Positions 39,568 to 47,290 are shown, counted from the stretch's first letter. The stretch is 47,290 nucleotides of DNA from Candidatus Gaiellasilicea maunaloa (GCA_024330215.1 JANDLU010000020.1:1-47290); one strand, 5' to 3'. The notes: a model not told the origin generated them from the sequence alone. Numbers and translations: made by a program.

Positions 39568-40305
39568 ATGACCGAGCCGGCGCCCAGGTACCAGGAGTAC
39601 AACTATCCGAACTTCCTCGCAGGCACGGACGAAGCGGAGTGGGCCGATTTTCAGAGCCGGATGCGCGTCGGCACGACGGCTCCGGACTTCGAGGCGCTTC
39701 GGCTCTCGGACGGCGCGACCGTGCGGCTCAGCGAGTACACGGCCGAGAACACGGTCGTGCTCGAGTTCGGTAGCTACACCTGACCCTTCTGCACCCTGGC
39801 GTGTCCAGGCATGGAAGCACTGGCAGAGGAGTATCGGCCGAAGGGGTTCGAGTTCCTCTTCGTCTTCACTCGCGAGGCGCATCCGGGGGAGAACTTCCCG
39901 CGTCATGCGAGCACGGAGCAGAAGCTCGAGCACGCACGTGCGTTCCGCGATCGCCTCGGAGTGCGGCGCTCGATCCTGGTTGACGACCTCGAGGGAACGG
40001 TTCATCACGCCTACGGGCTCTTGCCCGACATGTGCTACGTGATCGGTCCGCGCAACCGTATCCTCTATCGCGCCGACTGGACGAACGCCGACGCGCTCCA
40101 GATGATCCTCGACTACCAGCTCACGCGCTCCGAGCAGCGCCTGTCGAACGTAAAGGTCGGGCCGAACTACTGCGAGTTCCTCGGCTTCCGGCCGCGCGTC
40201 TGGGACAAGGTCGTGGCGCACATCCAAGCCAATGGTCCTCAGGCCGTCGAGGACTGGAAGGCCGCCATCGAGTACTGGAATCAGCACCCTCCGTCGCACG
40301 GGTAA
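39568..40305 (+). CDS. Deiodinase/redoxin-like protein with in-frame TGA, candidate selenoprotein
   Basis: Reading TGA 39781-39783 as selenocysteine gives a 245-residue protein with Sec72. The first 71 residues end TVVLEFGSYT; the next codons are TGA-Pro-Phe-Cys, then TLACPGMEALAEEYRPKG and FEFLFVFTREAHPGENF. GS-x-T-(U/C)-P-x and the later (Y/F)-x-REAHP are marks of the iodothyronine-deiodinase/AhpC-TSA-like redoxin family, in which the U/C position is catalytic. The same frame stays open for 174 further codons with normal codon bias and family residues (DDLEGTVHHAYGLLPD). A CxxC-type UPFC site fits a thiol peroxidase or reductase. A nonsense mutation or base error is the alternative. ATG 39568 has no strong ribosome site. 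Confidence 0.8.
39784..39809 (+). promoter_or_regulatory. Candidate bacterial SECIS element
   Basis: Eleven bases after the TGA, CCTGG (39795-39799) and CCAGG (39805-39809) form a perfect 5-bp stem with the loop CGTGT, which contains GU. Spacing of 11 nt to the base of the apical stem and a GU in the loop match the Escherichia coli fdhF SECIS layout recognised by SelB. The stem is short, so support is moderate. Confidence 0.55.
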
Positions 40306-40374
40306 GGGCGCGCACGAGCGGATCGAGCGACTAGAACAGCGGAAGGCCGCCGAGCTTCTCTAACCTCGTCCTCC

Positions 40375-40398
40375 GGAGCACGGGAGCACGGGAGCAGG
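40375..40398. repeat. Short tandem repeat GAGCACGGG
   Basis: The 9-base word GAGCACGGG occurs about two and a half times in tandem in the gap between the convergent deiodinase-like and methyltransferase genes. It is a minor microrepeat with no evident function. Confidence 0.5.
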
Positions 40399-40406
40399 AA
40401 TGACAC

Positions 40407-42158
40407 CTACGCAGCCCGCCGGATCTCGAGCAGGTAGGCGACCATCAGCTCCTCGTCCCCGAAAGTCAGGTGGTAGGCATCGGAAAGCTGCTCGGCGCGG
40501 CCGATCTGCTCCCGATTCTCGGCGAAGAGGGGGCTGAACCGGAAGAACGAGTAGTCCGCGACCTCGGCGGCGAGACCCGCCTGCTCGAGCAGCTCCGCCG
40601 TCCGGAGCTGGCCGAGAATCGAGAGCTGCATCACGTACGCGACGCCACCGGGCGCGAGCAGCCGCGGCAGCAGCCCGAATAGATGGTCGAGCAGGTTTCG
40701 GCCCCAGTAGTCGAGCGGCCGGTGGGTCGCGCGACCGAACGGATCGACGGGCACCTGATAGAGGCTTGCGACGACGACGTCGTAGGCATCCTCGGGGTCA
40801 TAGCCGAAGAGATCGACCTCGTGGGCCGAGACGCGCTCGGCGACGCCGTTGCGAAACGCATTTGCGAGCGTGTTCGCGACGGCGCTCCGCTGGAGGTCGA
40901 TCGCCTCGACCGCCGTAGCGCCGTTGAGCGCGAGCTGGATCGCGAGCAGCCCGGTGCCGCAGCCGACGTCGAGGCACCGTCCGCCCTGGCCGGTGCCGTT
41001 CCGTGTCAGATGCTTCCAGACGAGCAGGCTGCCCTCGGTGGGAACGAAGACGCCAGGCTCGCACACGAGCTCCGGGAACGGGAGCGGAAAGAAGCTGCGA
41101 CCCTGCTCGTCCGTCCACGGCTGCGCCGGAACCGGGCTGCGGCGTCTGGGCTCGCGCTCGGTCTCAGCCGGCGCACTGCGCGGCCGTCCGGCCGTCGTGC
41201 CGGCGATCGCCGCCCGCGCGGCGGCGATGTGCTCCGGCGAGGTGCCGCAGCAGCCGCCGACGATCTGCGCGCCCTGCTCACGCCAGGCGAGCGCGAGCTC
41301 CGCGTATCGCTCCGGCCCTGTCTCCTCGTCGAACCGCCAGCCCGCATCGGAGAAGTAACCGAGGTTGGGGTAGACCCCGAGCGGGAGGTCGGTGAAGTCA
41401 CGCAGCCAGGGGAGCATCCCGTCCAGATGCTCGGGCGGCAGGCAGTTGATCAGGAGCGCCGAGACACCGAGCTCCTCGAAGCGCCGTGCCGCGCGACCGA
41501 AGAGATCGCCTTCGGGACCGCCCCAGTGCTGGCCATAGACGCCGCAGACGCCGTGCCGGCAGCGGCGGAACGAGAGCCAGACCGGGATGCCGCTGGCGAG
41601 CGCGGCCTCGATCGCCCCGATCGTGAAGCCCTCCCGGATCAGCGACATCGTCTCCAGCAGGAGCAGGTCGGGCGGATCGTCACGGAGAGCGCGCAGCAAC
41701 AGCTCGAGCGAGGCCTCCCGCTCGACGCTGTCCACGTCGCCGTTGACGCTGAAGGCGACTGCGCACGCGCCGGTTCGCCCACCCTCGTCGATCGCCTGCC
41801 GTGCCAGTGCGATCCCGAGGCGGGCCACGTCCAGCCAGTGCGTGGTCGCCGAGCGCACGGGCCCACCGGCATCGAGCTCGGCAGCCGCCAGTACCGCCCA
41901 CGTGTTCGTCGAGATCACGTCGCACGGAACATCGACGTAGCGGCGATGCACGTCCTTGACGGCGTACGGAGTGTCGTACAGCGCCCATGTTCCCCAGAGC
42001 CCGCGATCCGAGTTGCGCAGGTCGCCGGCCCGGGCGTGCGCGCGCTCGAGCTCGGTCGCGTTCGCGCCGTCCAGGATCACCGGCTCGCCCGCTTCGAGCA
42101 GGTCGACGATCCGCTCGTATGCGGGTGCGAGCGTCGTCGCCTGAGCCGCGCTGCTCAT
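40407..42158 (-). CDS. Fusion: homocysteine S-methyltransferase domain plus SAM-dependent methyltransferase domain
   Basis: This is a 583-residue two-domain protein. Residues ~1-320 form a homocysteine S-methyltransferase barrel (PF02574): EPVILDGANATELERA, DVISTNTWAVLAAAE, the first zinc Cys in LLINCLPPEHLDG and the paired zinc Cys in GGCCGTSPEHI near residue 302. After a Pro/Arg-rich linker, residues ~370-583 form a class I methyltransferase with CLDVGCGTGLLAIQLALNGA (SAM motif I, about residue 396) and VVVASLYQVPVDP (motif IV-like). One half could make methionine from a methyl donor and the other use SAM, a methyl relay in one chain. It lies 8 bp downstream of the BHMT-like gene on the same strand. 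Confidence 0.88.
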   Translation of the reverse strand: MSSAAQATTLAPAYERIVDLLEAGEPVILDGANATELERAHARAGDLRNSDRGLWGTWALYDTPYAVKDVHRRYVDVPCDVISTNTWAVLAAAELDAGGPVRSATTHWLDVARLGIALARQAIDEGGRTGACAVAFSVNGDVDSVEREASLELLLRALRDDPPDLLLLETMSLIREGFTIGAIEAALASGIPVWLSFRRCRHGVCGVYGQHWGGPEGDLFGRAARRFEELGVSALLINCLPPEHLDGMLPWLRDFTDLPLGVYPNLGYFSDAGWRFDEETGPERYAELALAWREQGAQIVGGCCGTSPEHIAAARAAIAGTTAGRPRSAPAETEREPRRRSPVPAQPWTDEQGRSFFPLPFPELVCEPGVFVPTEGSLLVWKHLTRNGTGQGGRCLDVGCGTGLLAIQLALNGATAVEAIDLQRSAVANTLANAFRNGVAERVSAHEVDLFGYDPEDAYDVVVASLYQVPVDPFGRATHRPLDYWGRNLLDHLFGLLPRLLAPGGVAYVMQLSILGQLRTAELLEQAGLAAEVADYSFFRFSPLFAENREQIGRAEQLSDAYHLTFGDEELMVAYLLEIRRAA

Positions 42159-42166
42159 CGCCCGCG

Positions 42167-43222
42167 TCAGAGCTTCGCCGCGTAGTCCTGGTTGTGCTGC
42201 TTCAGGGTCTCGTCGGTGCCGAGGAACGCGTGCTTCGACATGTCGGCGCTGTACCTGCTCGCGGGCGGGTCCTTGCCGAGCGCCTCGGCGACGCTGCGGA
42301 TGTGGTGCGGCGCGGCGCCGCAGCAGACGCCGAGGTAGTTGACACCGAGCTCGTGGGCGGCCCGAGCGAACTCGCCGAGCTCGTAGCGGTTGCAGACGAA
42401 GGGGTCGAGCGCGGTTGGGAACGGCCGCCCGCCGGGGATGCAGTCGCAGTCCCGGTCCCGCAGCGACTGGAACGTCGGCTCGTCCTCGTGGGTGCGGTAA
42501 GGCACCGGAAGCGCGGCGACGTGACCGCTGACGGCCTCACGGACTGCAGCCACGAGCGGAAGCATCGTCTTCGGGCCGCGGATGCAGTTCAGGCCGACGA
42601 CATCGGCGCCCGCGTCCTCGATTCGCTTGCAGGCCTCCGCCGGCGACCAGCCCTCCCGAGTGGTCGCTTCCTGGTGCATCGCCAGCGTGACGACCGCGGG
42701 CACACCCGCTGCCTTGACGACCTCGGTCGCGATCAGCGCTTCCTCGCCGTACGAGAACGTCTCGGCGATGACGAAGTCGACGTCGGCGTCGATCGCCCAG
42801 GCGACCTGCTCCTCGAACATCGCGCGCACGTCGCGGCGAGAGCTGTGCTCCGGAGCGAAGACGTTCGTGTTGCAGATGTCGCCGGCGAGCAGCGCGTCGC
42901 CCTCGTCCGCGACGCCCTTCGCGGTCGCGAGCGCGGCCCGGTTCATCGTCTCGAGCAGATGCTCCTTGCCGATCAGGCGCAGCTTCTCGCGGTGCGCGTA
43001 GTAGGTGAACGCCTCGACGACGTCCGAGCCCGCGTGCACGAACTCGCGGTGGAGCTGCGCGACGAGCTCGGGGTGCTCGAGCACGACCTCCGGGACGAAC
43101 GCGCCCGCCTGGAGGTAGCCGCGGCGCTCGATCTCGAAGAGGTAGCCCTCGGCGCAGATCACGGGTCCTTGGTCGAGGCGCTCGAGCAGGCCGAGCTTCT
43201 GTCCCACCGCGTTCTCGCTCAT
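42167..43222 (-). CDS. Betaine-homocysteine S-methyltransferase-like protein
   Basis: This 351-residue homocysteine S-methyltransferase family enzyme (PF02574) has AEGYLFEIERRGYLQAGAFV at the N-terminus, SDVVEAFTYYAHREKL, GDICNTNVFAP, the first zinc Cys in VGLNCIRGPKTM and the paired Cys in LGVCCGAAPHHIRS. Betaine-homocysteine methyltransferases have this length and layout, transferring a methyl from glycine betaine (giving dimethylglycine, a precursor of sarcosine) or a related donor. ATG 43222 has AGGAG about eight bases upstream. It is upstream of the fusion methyltransferase and divergent from iclR, whose product probably regulates both. Confidence 0.9.
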   Translation of the reverse strand: MSENAVGQKLGLLERLDQGPVICAEGYLFEIERRGYLQAGAFVPEVVLEHPELVAQLHREFVHAGSDVVEAFTYYAHREKLRLIGKEHLLETMNRAALATAKGVADEGDALLAGDICNTNVFAPEHSSRRDVRAMFEEQVAWAIDADVDFVIAETFSYGEEALIATEVVKAAGVPAVVTLAMHQEATTREGWSPAEACKRIEDAGADVVGLNCIRGPKTMLPLVAAVREAVSGHVAALPVPYRTHEDEPTFQSLRDRDCDCIPGGRPFPTALDPFVCNRYELGEFARAAHELGVNYLGVCCGAAPHHIRSVAEALGKDPPASRYSADMSKHAFLGTDETLKQHNQDYAAKL

Positions 43223-43318
43223 TCCGATTCTCCTCTCTTCGACGGCTTCGCGAGCCATGCTTGCAGTTTCGGCTCGAGAAAGAAATAGTGTTGCCCCTAT
43301 GGAGACGAACCGACGTCC

Positions 43319-44089
43319 TTGAGCCAGCCTGCCGGACGGCGTGTCGCCGCCGTTCAGCGCGCCCTCTCGGTGCTCGACGAGCTCGCCGCCGCGCAGGTCG
43401 ACCTCGGCACGAACGAGCTCGCGCGCCGGACGCGGATCAACGCCAGCTCGGTCTCGCGGCTCCTCGCCACGCTCGGCGAGGCGGGCGTCGTCGAGCACGT
43501 GCCCGAGACCGGGCGCTACCGGCTCGGCCTGCGCCTGCTCGAGCTTGGGAACGCGGTGCTCGAGCGGCTCGACATCCGCACGATCGCGCGAGGTCGGCTG
43601 GAGGCGCTCGTCGCCTCGACCGGCGAGACGGCGACCCTGTCCGCTCCAGGTCCGGCGGAGTCGATCACGATCGATGTCGCTCAGAGCACCTCGACGGTGC
43701 AGAGCGTGCCGCGACTGGGCCGTCCGGGAGTGGGGCACGCGACCGCTACCGGCAAGATCGTGCTCGCGTTCGGTCTCGTGCCGCTCCCGGCCGGGCGGCT
43801 CGAGCGCTACACCGAGCGGACGATCGTCGACCGCGCCGCGCTCGGGCGCCACGTTGCCGAGGTCCGCGCGCAGGGCTGGGCCGAGGCGGTGGGCGAGCGC
43901 GAGCTCGATCTGAACGCGATTGCGGCGCCGATCCTTGGCCAGCGGGGGGAGCTCGTCTCCGTGCTCGGGGTCCAGGGGCCGGCGTCACGGTTCGACCGCG
44001 GAGCGATGCGAGCCGCCCTCGGGCCGCTGCTCGCGGGCGCCGCAGCGATCTCGAAGGGGCTGGGCGCCGGGCCGGGCGCGACAGCCTAG
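43319..44089 (+). CDS. IclR-family transcriptional regulator
   Basis: This 256-residue regulator has an N-terminal winged helix (VAAVQRALSVLDELAAAQ, then NELARRTRINASSVSRLLAT and RYRLGLRLLELG, residues ~8-76). The C-terminal GAF-like IclR effector domain has GVGHATATGKIVLAF, RGQGWAEAVGERELDLNAIA-type stretch (with Gln for the first Gly region) and ISVLGVQG-like strands. IclR regulators respond to small carboxylates or aromatic acids and often act on divergent neighbours. Here the divergent neighbour is the methyltransferase pair. The start TTG 43319 lacks a strong ribosome site but gives the family N-terminus. The yeiH-like gene overlaps its stop. Confidence 0.9.
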   Translation: MSQPAGRRVAAVQRALSVLDELAAAQVDLGTNELARRTRINASSVSRLLATLGEAGVVEHVPETGRYRLGLRLLELGNAVLERLDIRTIARGRLEALVASTGETATLSAPGPAESITIDVAQSTSTVQSVPRLGRPGVGHATATGKIVLAFGLVPLPAGRLERYTERTIVDRAALGRHVAEVRAQGWAEAVGERELDLNAIAAPILGQRGELVSVLGVQGPASRFDRGAMRAALGPLLAGAAAISKGLGAGPGATA

Positions 44090-45048
44090 TGCTGCGTGGG
44101 CTCGCCTGGCTGGGTCTCGCCACGGGAGCGGCGCTCGCGATCCACCGTGGGTTGCCGGCGATCCCGCCCTTCCCCCTGGCGCTCGCGCTCGGTCTCGCCG
44201 CGGCGAACCTCGGTCTGCTGAGAGGCTCGACGCGCGCCGCCTCCCGCGCGGCCGCCGATCCTCTCCTTCGAATCGGGATCGTCCTGCTCGGCTTCGAGCT
44301 CGCGGCGGGCGACGTCCTCGAGCTCGGGGCTGAGCGGCTCGCCGTCGTCCTGGCGGTCGTCGTTCTCACCTTCGCCGGGACGCGCTGGCTCGGCCGGAGG
44401 CTCGGTCTCAGCGGGCCGCTCTCGCTCCTGATCGCGGCCGGCTTCTCGATCTGCGGCGCCTCGGCGATCGCCGCGCTGCGGAACGTCGTGGACGCCGACG
44501 AGGAGGAGGTGACGGCGGCAATCGGCCTCGTGACGCTGTGCGGAACGCTGGCGATCGTCGTGCTCCCGCTCCTGCAGGGCCCGCTCGGCCTCGACGACGA
44601 GGCCTTCGGCGCCTGGAGCGGTGCCAGCGTCCACGACGTGGCCCAGGTCGTCGCAACCGCCTCGACGGCCGGTCCCGTCGCGCTCGCCGCGGCGGTGGTT
44701 GTCAAGCTGACGCGCGTGCTCTTGCTCGCGCCGCTCGTCGCGAGCGTGAGTCTGACGTCGCGCCTGCACTCGCTTCGCTCGCACCGGATCTCGTCCCCGG
44801 TGCCGCTGTTCGTCCTCGGCTTCCTGGTCGCGATCGCGCTTCGGACAGCGGGAGTCGTGCCCGATCCCGTGCTCGACGTGCTGGGCGACGCGAAGACTCT
44901 CGCGCTCACCGCGGCGCTCGCCGGGATCGGCGCGGGCACCGACCTCCGCAAGCTGGGACGACTCGGATCGCGACCGCTCGTGCTCGGCCTGCTTTCGTGG
45001 GCACTCGTCGCGAGCGTTGCCTACGCAGGCGTCGTCGTGACCGACTGA
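44089..45048 (+). CDS. YeiH-family (UPF0324) putative sulfate exporter
   Basis: This 319-residue polytopic membrane protein has eight to ten hydrophobic segments. It contains LLRIGIVLLGFELAAGDVLE, GFSICGASAIAALRNVVDAD, GLVTLCGTLAIVVLPLLQG and AWSGASVHDVAQVVATAS, the set of motifs that define the YeiH/UPF0324 family (PF03601). Members have been proposed as sulfate or other anion exporters. The GTG start at 44089 overlaps the iclR stop by one base (TAGTG), so it is co-translated with iclR. A link with sulfur or methyl metabolism of the adjacent homocysteine enzymes is possible but speculative. Confidence 0.88.
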   Translation: MLRGLAWLGLATGAALAIHRGLPAIPPFPLALALGLAAANLGLLRGSTRAASRAAADPLLRIGIVLLGFELAAGDVLELGAERLAVVLAVVVLTFAGTRWLGRRLGLSGPLSLLIAAGFSICGASAIAALRNVVDADEEEVTAAIGLVTLCGTLAIVVLPLLQGPLGLDDEAFGAWSGASVHDVAQVVATASTAGPVALAAAVVVKLTRVLLLAPLVASVSLTSRLHSLRSHRISSPVPLFVLGFLVAIALRTAGVVPDPVLDVLGDAKTLALTAALAGIGAGTDLRKLGRLGSRPLVLGLLSWALVASVAYAGVVVTD

Positions 45049-45066
45049 GGCGCACGAGAGGGACCG

Positions 45067-45134
45067 AGGGACAGTCCCTCGGACATGTCGCGAACCGACC
45101 TGTGGAGAACGGACAGGTCCGAGGGACTGTCCCT
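45067..45134. terminator. Long fold-back between convergent genes (terminator or palindromic element)
   Basis: AGGGACAGTCCCTCGGAC (45067-45084) pairs perfectly over 18 bp with 45117-45134. After one mismatch four more pairs extend it to a 22-bp stem around a 22-base loop. Each arm also contains the self-complementary AGGGAC-GTCCCT core. It lies between the stops of yeiH-like and the transporter gene, so it would stop transcription in both directions; no T-run is present. Confidence 0.65.
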
Positions 45135-45159
45135 TCGCGCAACGCCTCGCGTGGAGCGG

Positions 45160-47214
45160 TTAGACGCGGGCTACCTTCTTGTCGCTCTGGAGGCGGCGGA
45201 GCTCCTCGATCGGGATATGGCAGCGCATCGAGTGAGCCGGCTCGACCTCGGCGAGCGGCGGCTCCTCCTCCTCGCAGATCGCGCCGAGCTTGCGCGGGCA
45301 GCGTGTGTGGAAGACGCAGCCCGTGGGCGGCGAGGCGGCGCTCGGGATGTCGCCCTCGAGCCGGATCCGCTCGCGCTCGGTGCCGTCGATCGTGGGCACC
45401 GCCGAGAGGAGCGCCTCGGTGTAGGGATGATGGGGCCCGTCGAAGACGACCTCGGCCGGCCCGAGCTCCATCAGCCGTCCGAGATAGAGCACCGCGATTC
45501 GGTCGGAGAGGTAGCGCACGACGCCGAGATCGTGCGAGATGAAGAGGTACGCCACCCGGCGCTCGGCCTGCAGCTCGACGAGGAGGTTCAGAATCGCCGC
45601 CTGCACGGACACGTCGAGCGCCGAGGTGGGCTCGTCGCAGACGACGAGGCGCGGGTCGCCCGCGAATGCACGCGCGATCGCGACTCGTTGCTTCAGCCCT
45701 CCCGAGAGCTGGCCGGGTCGCGCGCTGACGTAGCGCTCGGCGAGCCGGACGGACTGCATCAGCTCGAGCAGGCGCTGCTCGGCAGGCCGACCGGTCAGGC
45801 CGGCGAGCTTCTTCAGCGACCGGCGCAGGATCCGCCGCACCTGGTGACGTCGGTTCAACGCCGAGTCCGGGTTCTGGAAGACGATCTGGAGCGCGCGTAG
45901 CTCCTCCGCCGAACGGCCGCGCAGCGCCGGCGAGAGCGCCTCGCCCTCGAGCGTGACACCGCCCGAGGTGGGCTCGAGGATCCCGAGGAGTGCGCGCGCG
46001 AGCGTCGTCTTGCCGCTCCCCGACTCGCCGACGAGACCGAGCGTCTCGCCGGGCCAGATCGCGGTCGAGGCGCCCACGAGCGCGTGGACGTCGTGACCCT
46101 GCTGCTTGAACACCTTGCCGAGGTCGTCGAACGCGAGCAGTGGCGCCTCCGAACGGTCGACGACCGGCAGCGCGAGATCGGCAGCGAGCACCCGCGGTAG
46201 CGTCTGTGCGCGCTTGTGGAAATGGCAGCGGCTGACGTGTGAGCCGCCTGCGTCGTAGAGCGGCGGTTCCTCGACGCGGCAGATCTCCTCGACGAGCGCG
46301 CAACGCGGCGCGAAGACGCAGCCGGGCAGCTCCTCGCCGAGATTCGGCAGGAAGCCCGGGATCGTGTCGAGTCGGCCGTGATCCTTCCGGGTACCGCCGC
46401 GCGGGATGCAGCGGAGCAGCCCGACGGTGTAGGGGTGGCGGGGGTCGCGCAGCACCGTCTCGGTCGCACCCTCCTCGACCAGTCTCCCCGCGTAGAGCAC
46501 GCCGACGCGGTCGCACATCTTCGCGATCACGCCCAGGTTGTGGCTGATGAAGAGGACCGAGGTCTGGAGCTCGGCCTGGAGCCTGGCGACGAGGTCGAGC
46601 ACCTCGGCCTCGACGGTGGCGTCGAGCCCGGTCGTCGGCTCGTCCAGGATCAGGAGCGCGGGATCGGTCGCGAGCGCCATGGCGATGATCACACGCTGCT
46701 GCATCCCGCCGGAGAGCTGATGCGGGTAGCGGGCGAGCACCGAGCCAGGGTCGGCGATCTGGACACGCGTCAGCGCTTCTCGCGCCCGCTCGAGCGACTC
46801 GCTCCTGCCGACGCCGCGGATCCGGAAGACCTCGGCCACCTGCCTACCGATCGTGAGCGACGGATTCAGGGCTGCGCCGGGGTTCTGATAGACCATCGAG
46901 ACCGACTCCGAGCGCAGGCGCCGGAGCTGCCCGCGCGAGAGCGAGAGCACGTCGCGGCCGTCGATCTCGATCTCACCGGAGCGGACGCGGCCGTTGCGGG
47001 GCAGGTACTGGACGATCGCAAGCGCGGCGGTCGACTTCCCGCAGCCCGACTCGCCGACGAGCCCGTACGCCTCGCCCCGCTTGACCTCGAGCGTCACCCC
47101 GCGCAGGACCTGGCGGTCGCGGCCGCGGACGCGGTAGACGACATCGAGGTCGCGCAGCTCGAGCGCGTGCGGCGTCGGAACCGGTTCGGGCAGCTCGATC
47201 TCTGCAACGCTCAC
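45160..47214 (-). CDS. Fused oligopeptide-type ABC transporter ATPase (DppD-DppF in one chain)
   Basis: This 684-residue protein has two complete nucleotide-binding domains. The first has [18 protein letters not shown] and [12 protein letters not shown], then a C-terminal OppD-like segment with [20 protein letters not shown]. The second has [18 protein letters not shown] and [12 protein letters not shown], then [16 protein letters not shown]. The Cys-rich tails (CxFxxRC-x5-C) are those of dipeptide/oligopeptide ATPases. The usual two genes are fused here. GTG 47214 is preceded by GGAGG at seven bases. It follows a permease gene whose end is visible at 47237. Confidence 0.94.
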   Translation of the reverse strand: MSVAEIELPEPVPTPHALELRDLDVVYRVRGRDRQVLRGVTLEVKRGEAYGLVGESGCGKSTAALAIVQYLPRNGRVRSGEIEIDGRDVLSLSRGQLRRLRSESVSMVYQNPGAALNPSLTIGRQVAEVFRIRGVGRSESLERAREALTRVQIADPGSVLARYPHQLSGGMQQRVIIAMALATDPALLILDEPTTGLDATVEAEVLDLVARLQAELQTSVLFISHNLGVIAKMCDRVGVLYAGRLVEEGATETVLRDPRHPYTVGLLRCIPRGGTRKDHGRLDTIPGFLPNLGEELPGCVFAPRCALVEEICRVEEPPLYDAGGSHVSRCHFHKRAQTLPRVLAADLALPVVDRSEAPLLAFDDLGKVFKQQGHDVHALVGASTAIWPGETLGLVGESGSGKTTLARALLGILEPTSGGVTLEGEALSPALRGRSAEELRALQIVFQNPDSALNRRHQVRRILRRSLKKLAGLTGRPAEQRLLELMQSVRLAERYVSARPGQLSGGLKQRVAIARAFAGDPRLVVCDEPTSALDVSVQAAILNLLVELQAERRVAYLFISHDLGVVRYLSDRIAVLYLGRLMELGPAEVVFDGPHHPYTEALLSAVPTIDGTERERIRLEGDIPSAASPPTGCVFHTRCPRKLGAICEEEEPPLAEVEPAHSMRCHIPIEELRRLQSDKKVARV

Positions 47215-47236
47215 CGGCCAACCTCCGGTTGGACGC

Positions 47237-47290
47237 TCATCGGTCGAGCACCTGTTGCAACCCGTCCGCGATCAGGTTGACGCCGACGAT
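47237..47290 (-). CDS. Oligopeptide ABC transporter permease, C-terminus (cut by window edge)
   Basis: The last 17 codons before TGA 47237-47239 read IVGVNLIADGLQQVLDR. This GVN-L-A-DGL-x-x-LD-R ending is the usual C-terminus of DppC/OppC-type permeases. It is 22 bp upstream of the fused ATPase gene on the same strand, as expected for a dpp/opp operon continuing outside the window. Confidence 0.8.
   Translation of the reverse strand: MVGVNLIADGLQQVLDR

Noticed and set aside
40375-40398. Tandem GAGCACGGG words as a possible CRISPR or minisatellite
   Set aside because: Only two and a half 9-base units with no spacers. Kept as a microrepeat, not an array.
43267-43281. TTTC-N7-GAAA dyad as an IclR operator
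   Set aside because: It lies in the right divergent region, but arms of four bases are too weak to support as a feature.

Overview
The window is high-GC bacterial DNA with densely packed, often overlapping genes and frequent GTG/TTG starts. The gene content (F420/FMN luciferase-like oxidoreductases, a TIGR04076-type protein, a Gram-positive LexA box, actinobacterial-style short hypotheticals) suggests an actinomycete, possibly class Thermoleophilia (Gaiellales or Solirubrobacterales). The phylum is a fair inference; the class is a guess from protein style only. No rRNA, tRNA, CRISPR array, intact insertion sequence or prophage was seen.

Layout. 1-2.3 kb: overlapping oxidoreductase operon (SDR tail, cupin, SDR, LLM flavoprotein). 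2.3-6.3 kb: M24 peptidase, a 5'-truncated cupin remnant, a DAO-type oxidase, a TIGR04076 protein and a second LLM protein, with two copies of a 21-bp palindrome and a 166-bp fold-back element between genes. 6.3-8.6 kb: peptide-type solute-binding lipoprotein divergent from a SnoaL-like protein. 8.8-13.5 kb: small acidic protein, GlgC-like nucleotidyltransferase, LexA-boxed dinB, short-form alpha-glucan phosphorylase and a Cys-containing small protein. 13.9-16.2 kb: RidA, DUF488, two decayed chimeric gene remnants and a cytochrome P460. 16.2-22.5 kb: heterotetrameric sarcosine oxidase in the order soxD-A-G-B, followed by formate-tetrahydrofolate ligase.

22.5-40.3 kb is the most coherent unit: hydantoinase/oxoprolinase A and B, hotdog thioesterase, lone GcvH-like protein, NDP-forming acyl-CoA synthetase, zinc dehydrogenase, FCD-type GntR regulator, secreted hydrolase-like protein, AMP-forming CoA ligase, crotonase, a full Liv ABC importer and a deiodinase/redoxin-like gene. 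Four copies of a palindrome RTATAY-N5-RTATAY lie in the promoter regions that start its transcription units. This suggests one regulon, probably under the GntR protein encoded in it. The first site lies between the divergent hyu and sox operons. That would fit a route from N-methylhydantoin-like compounds to sarcosine and then to glycine plus C1-tetrahydrofolate, but the substrate is not proven and the carbamoylsarcosine hydrolase is not in the window.

The deiodinase/redoxin-like gene (39568-40305) is interrupted by one in-frame TGA exactly where the family has its catalytic Cys/Sec, followed by a UPFC-type motif. A small hairpin with GU in its loop begins 11 nt after the TGA. It is a strong candidate for an unannotated bacterial selenoprotein.

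40.4-47.3 kb: a homocysteine S-methyltransferase fused to a SAM-methyltransferase, a BHMT-like enzyme, an IclR regulator, a YeiH-family membrane protein, a fused double-ATPase oligopeptide transporter subunit and the tail of its permease. Overall the region is biased toward methyl-group and one-carbon metabolism (sarcosine, betaine/homocysteine, folate) and carboxylic acid activation.
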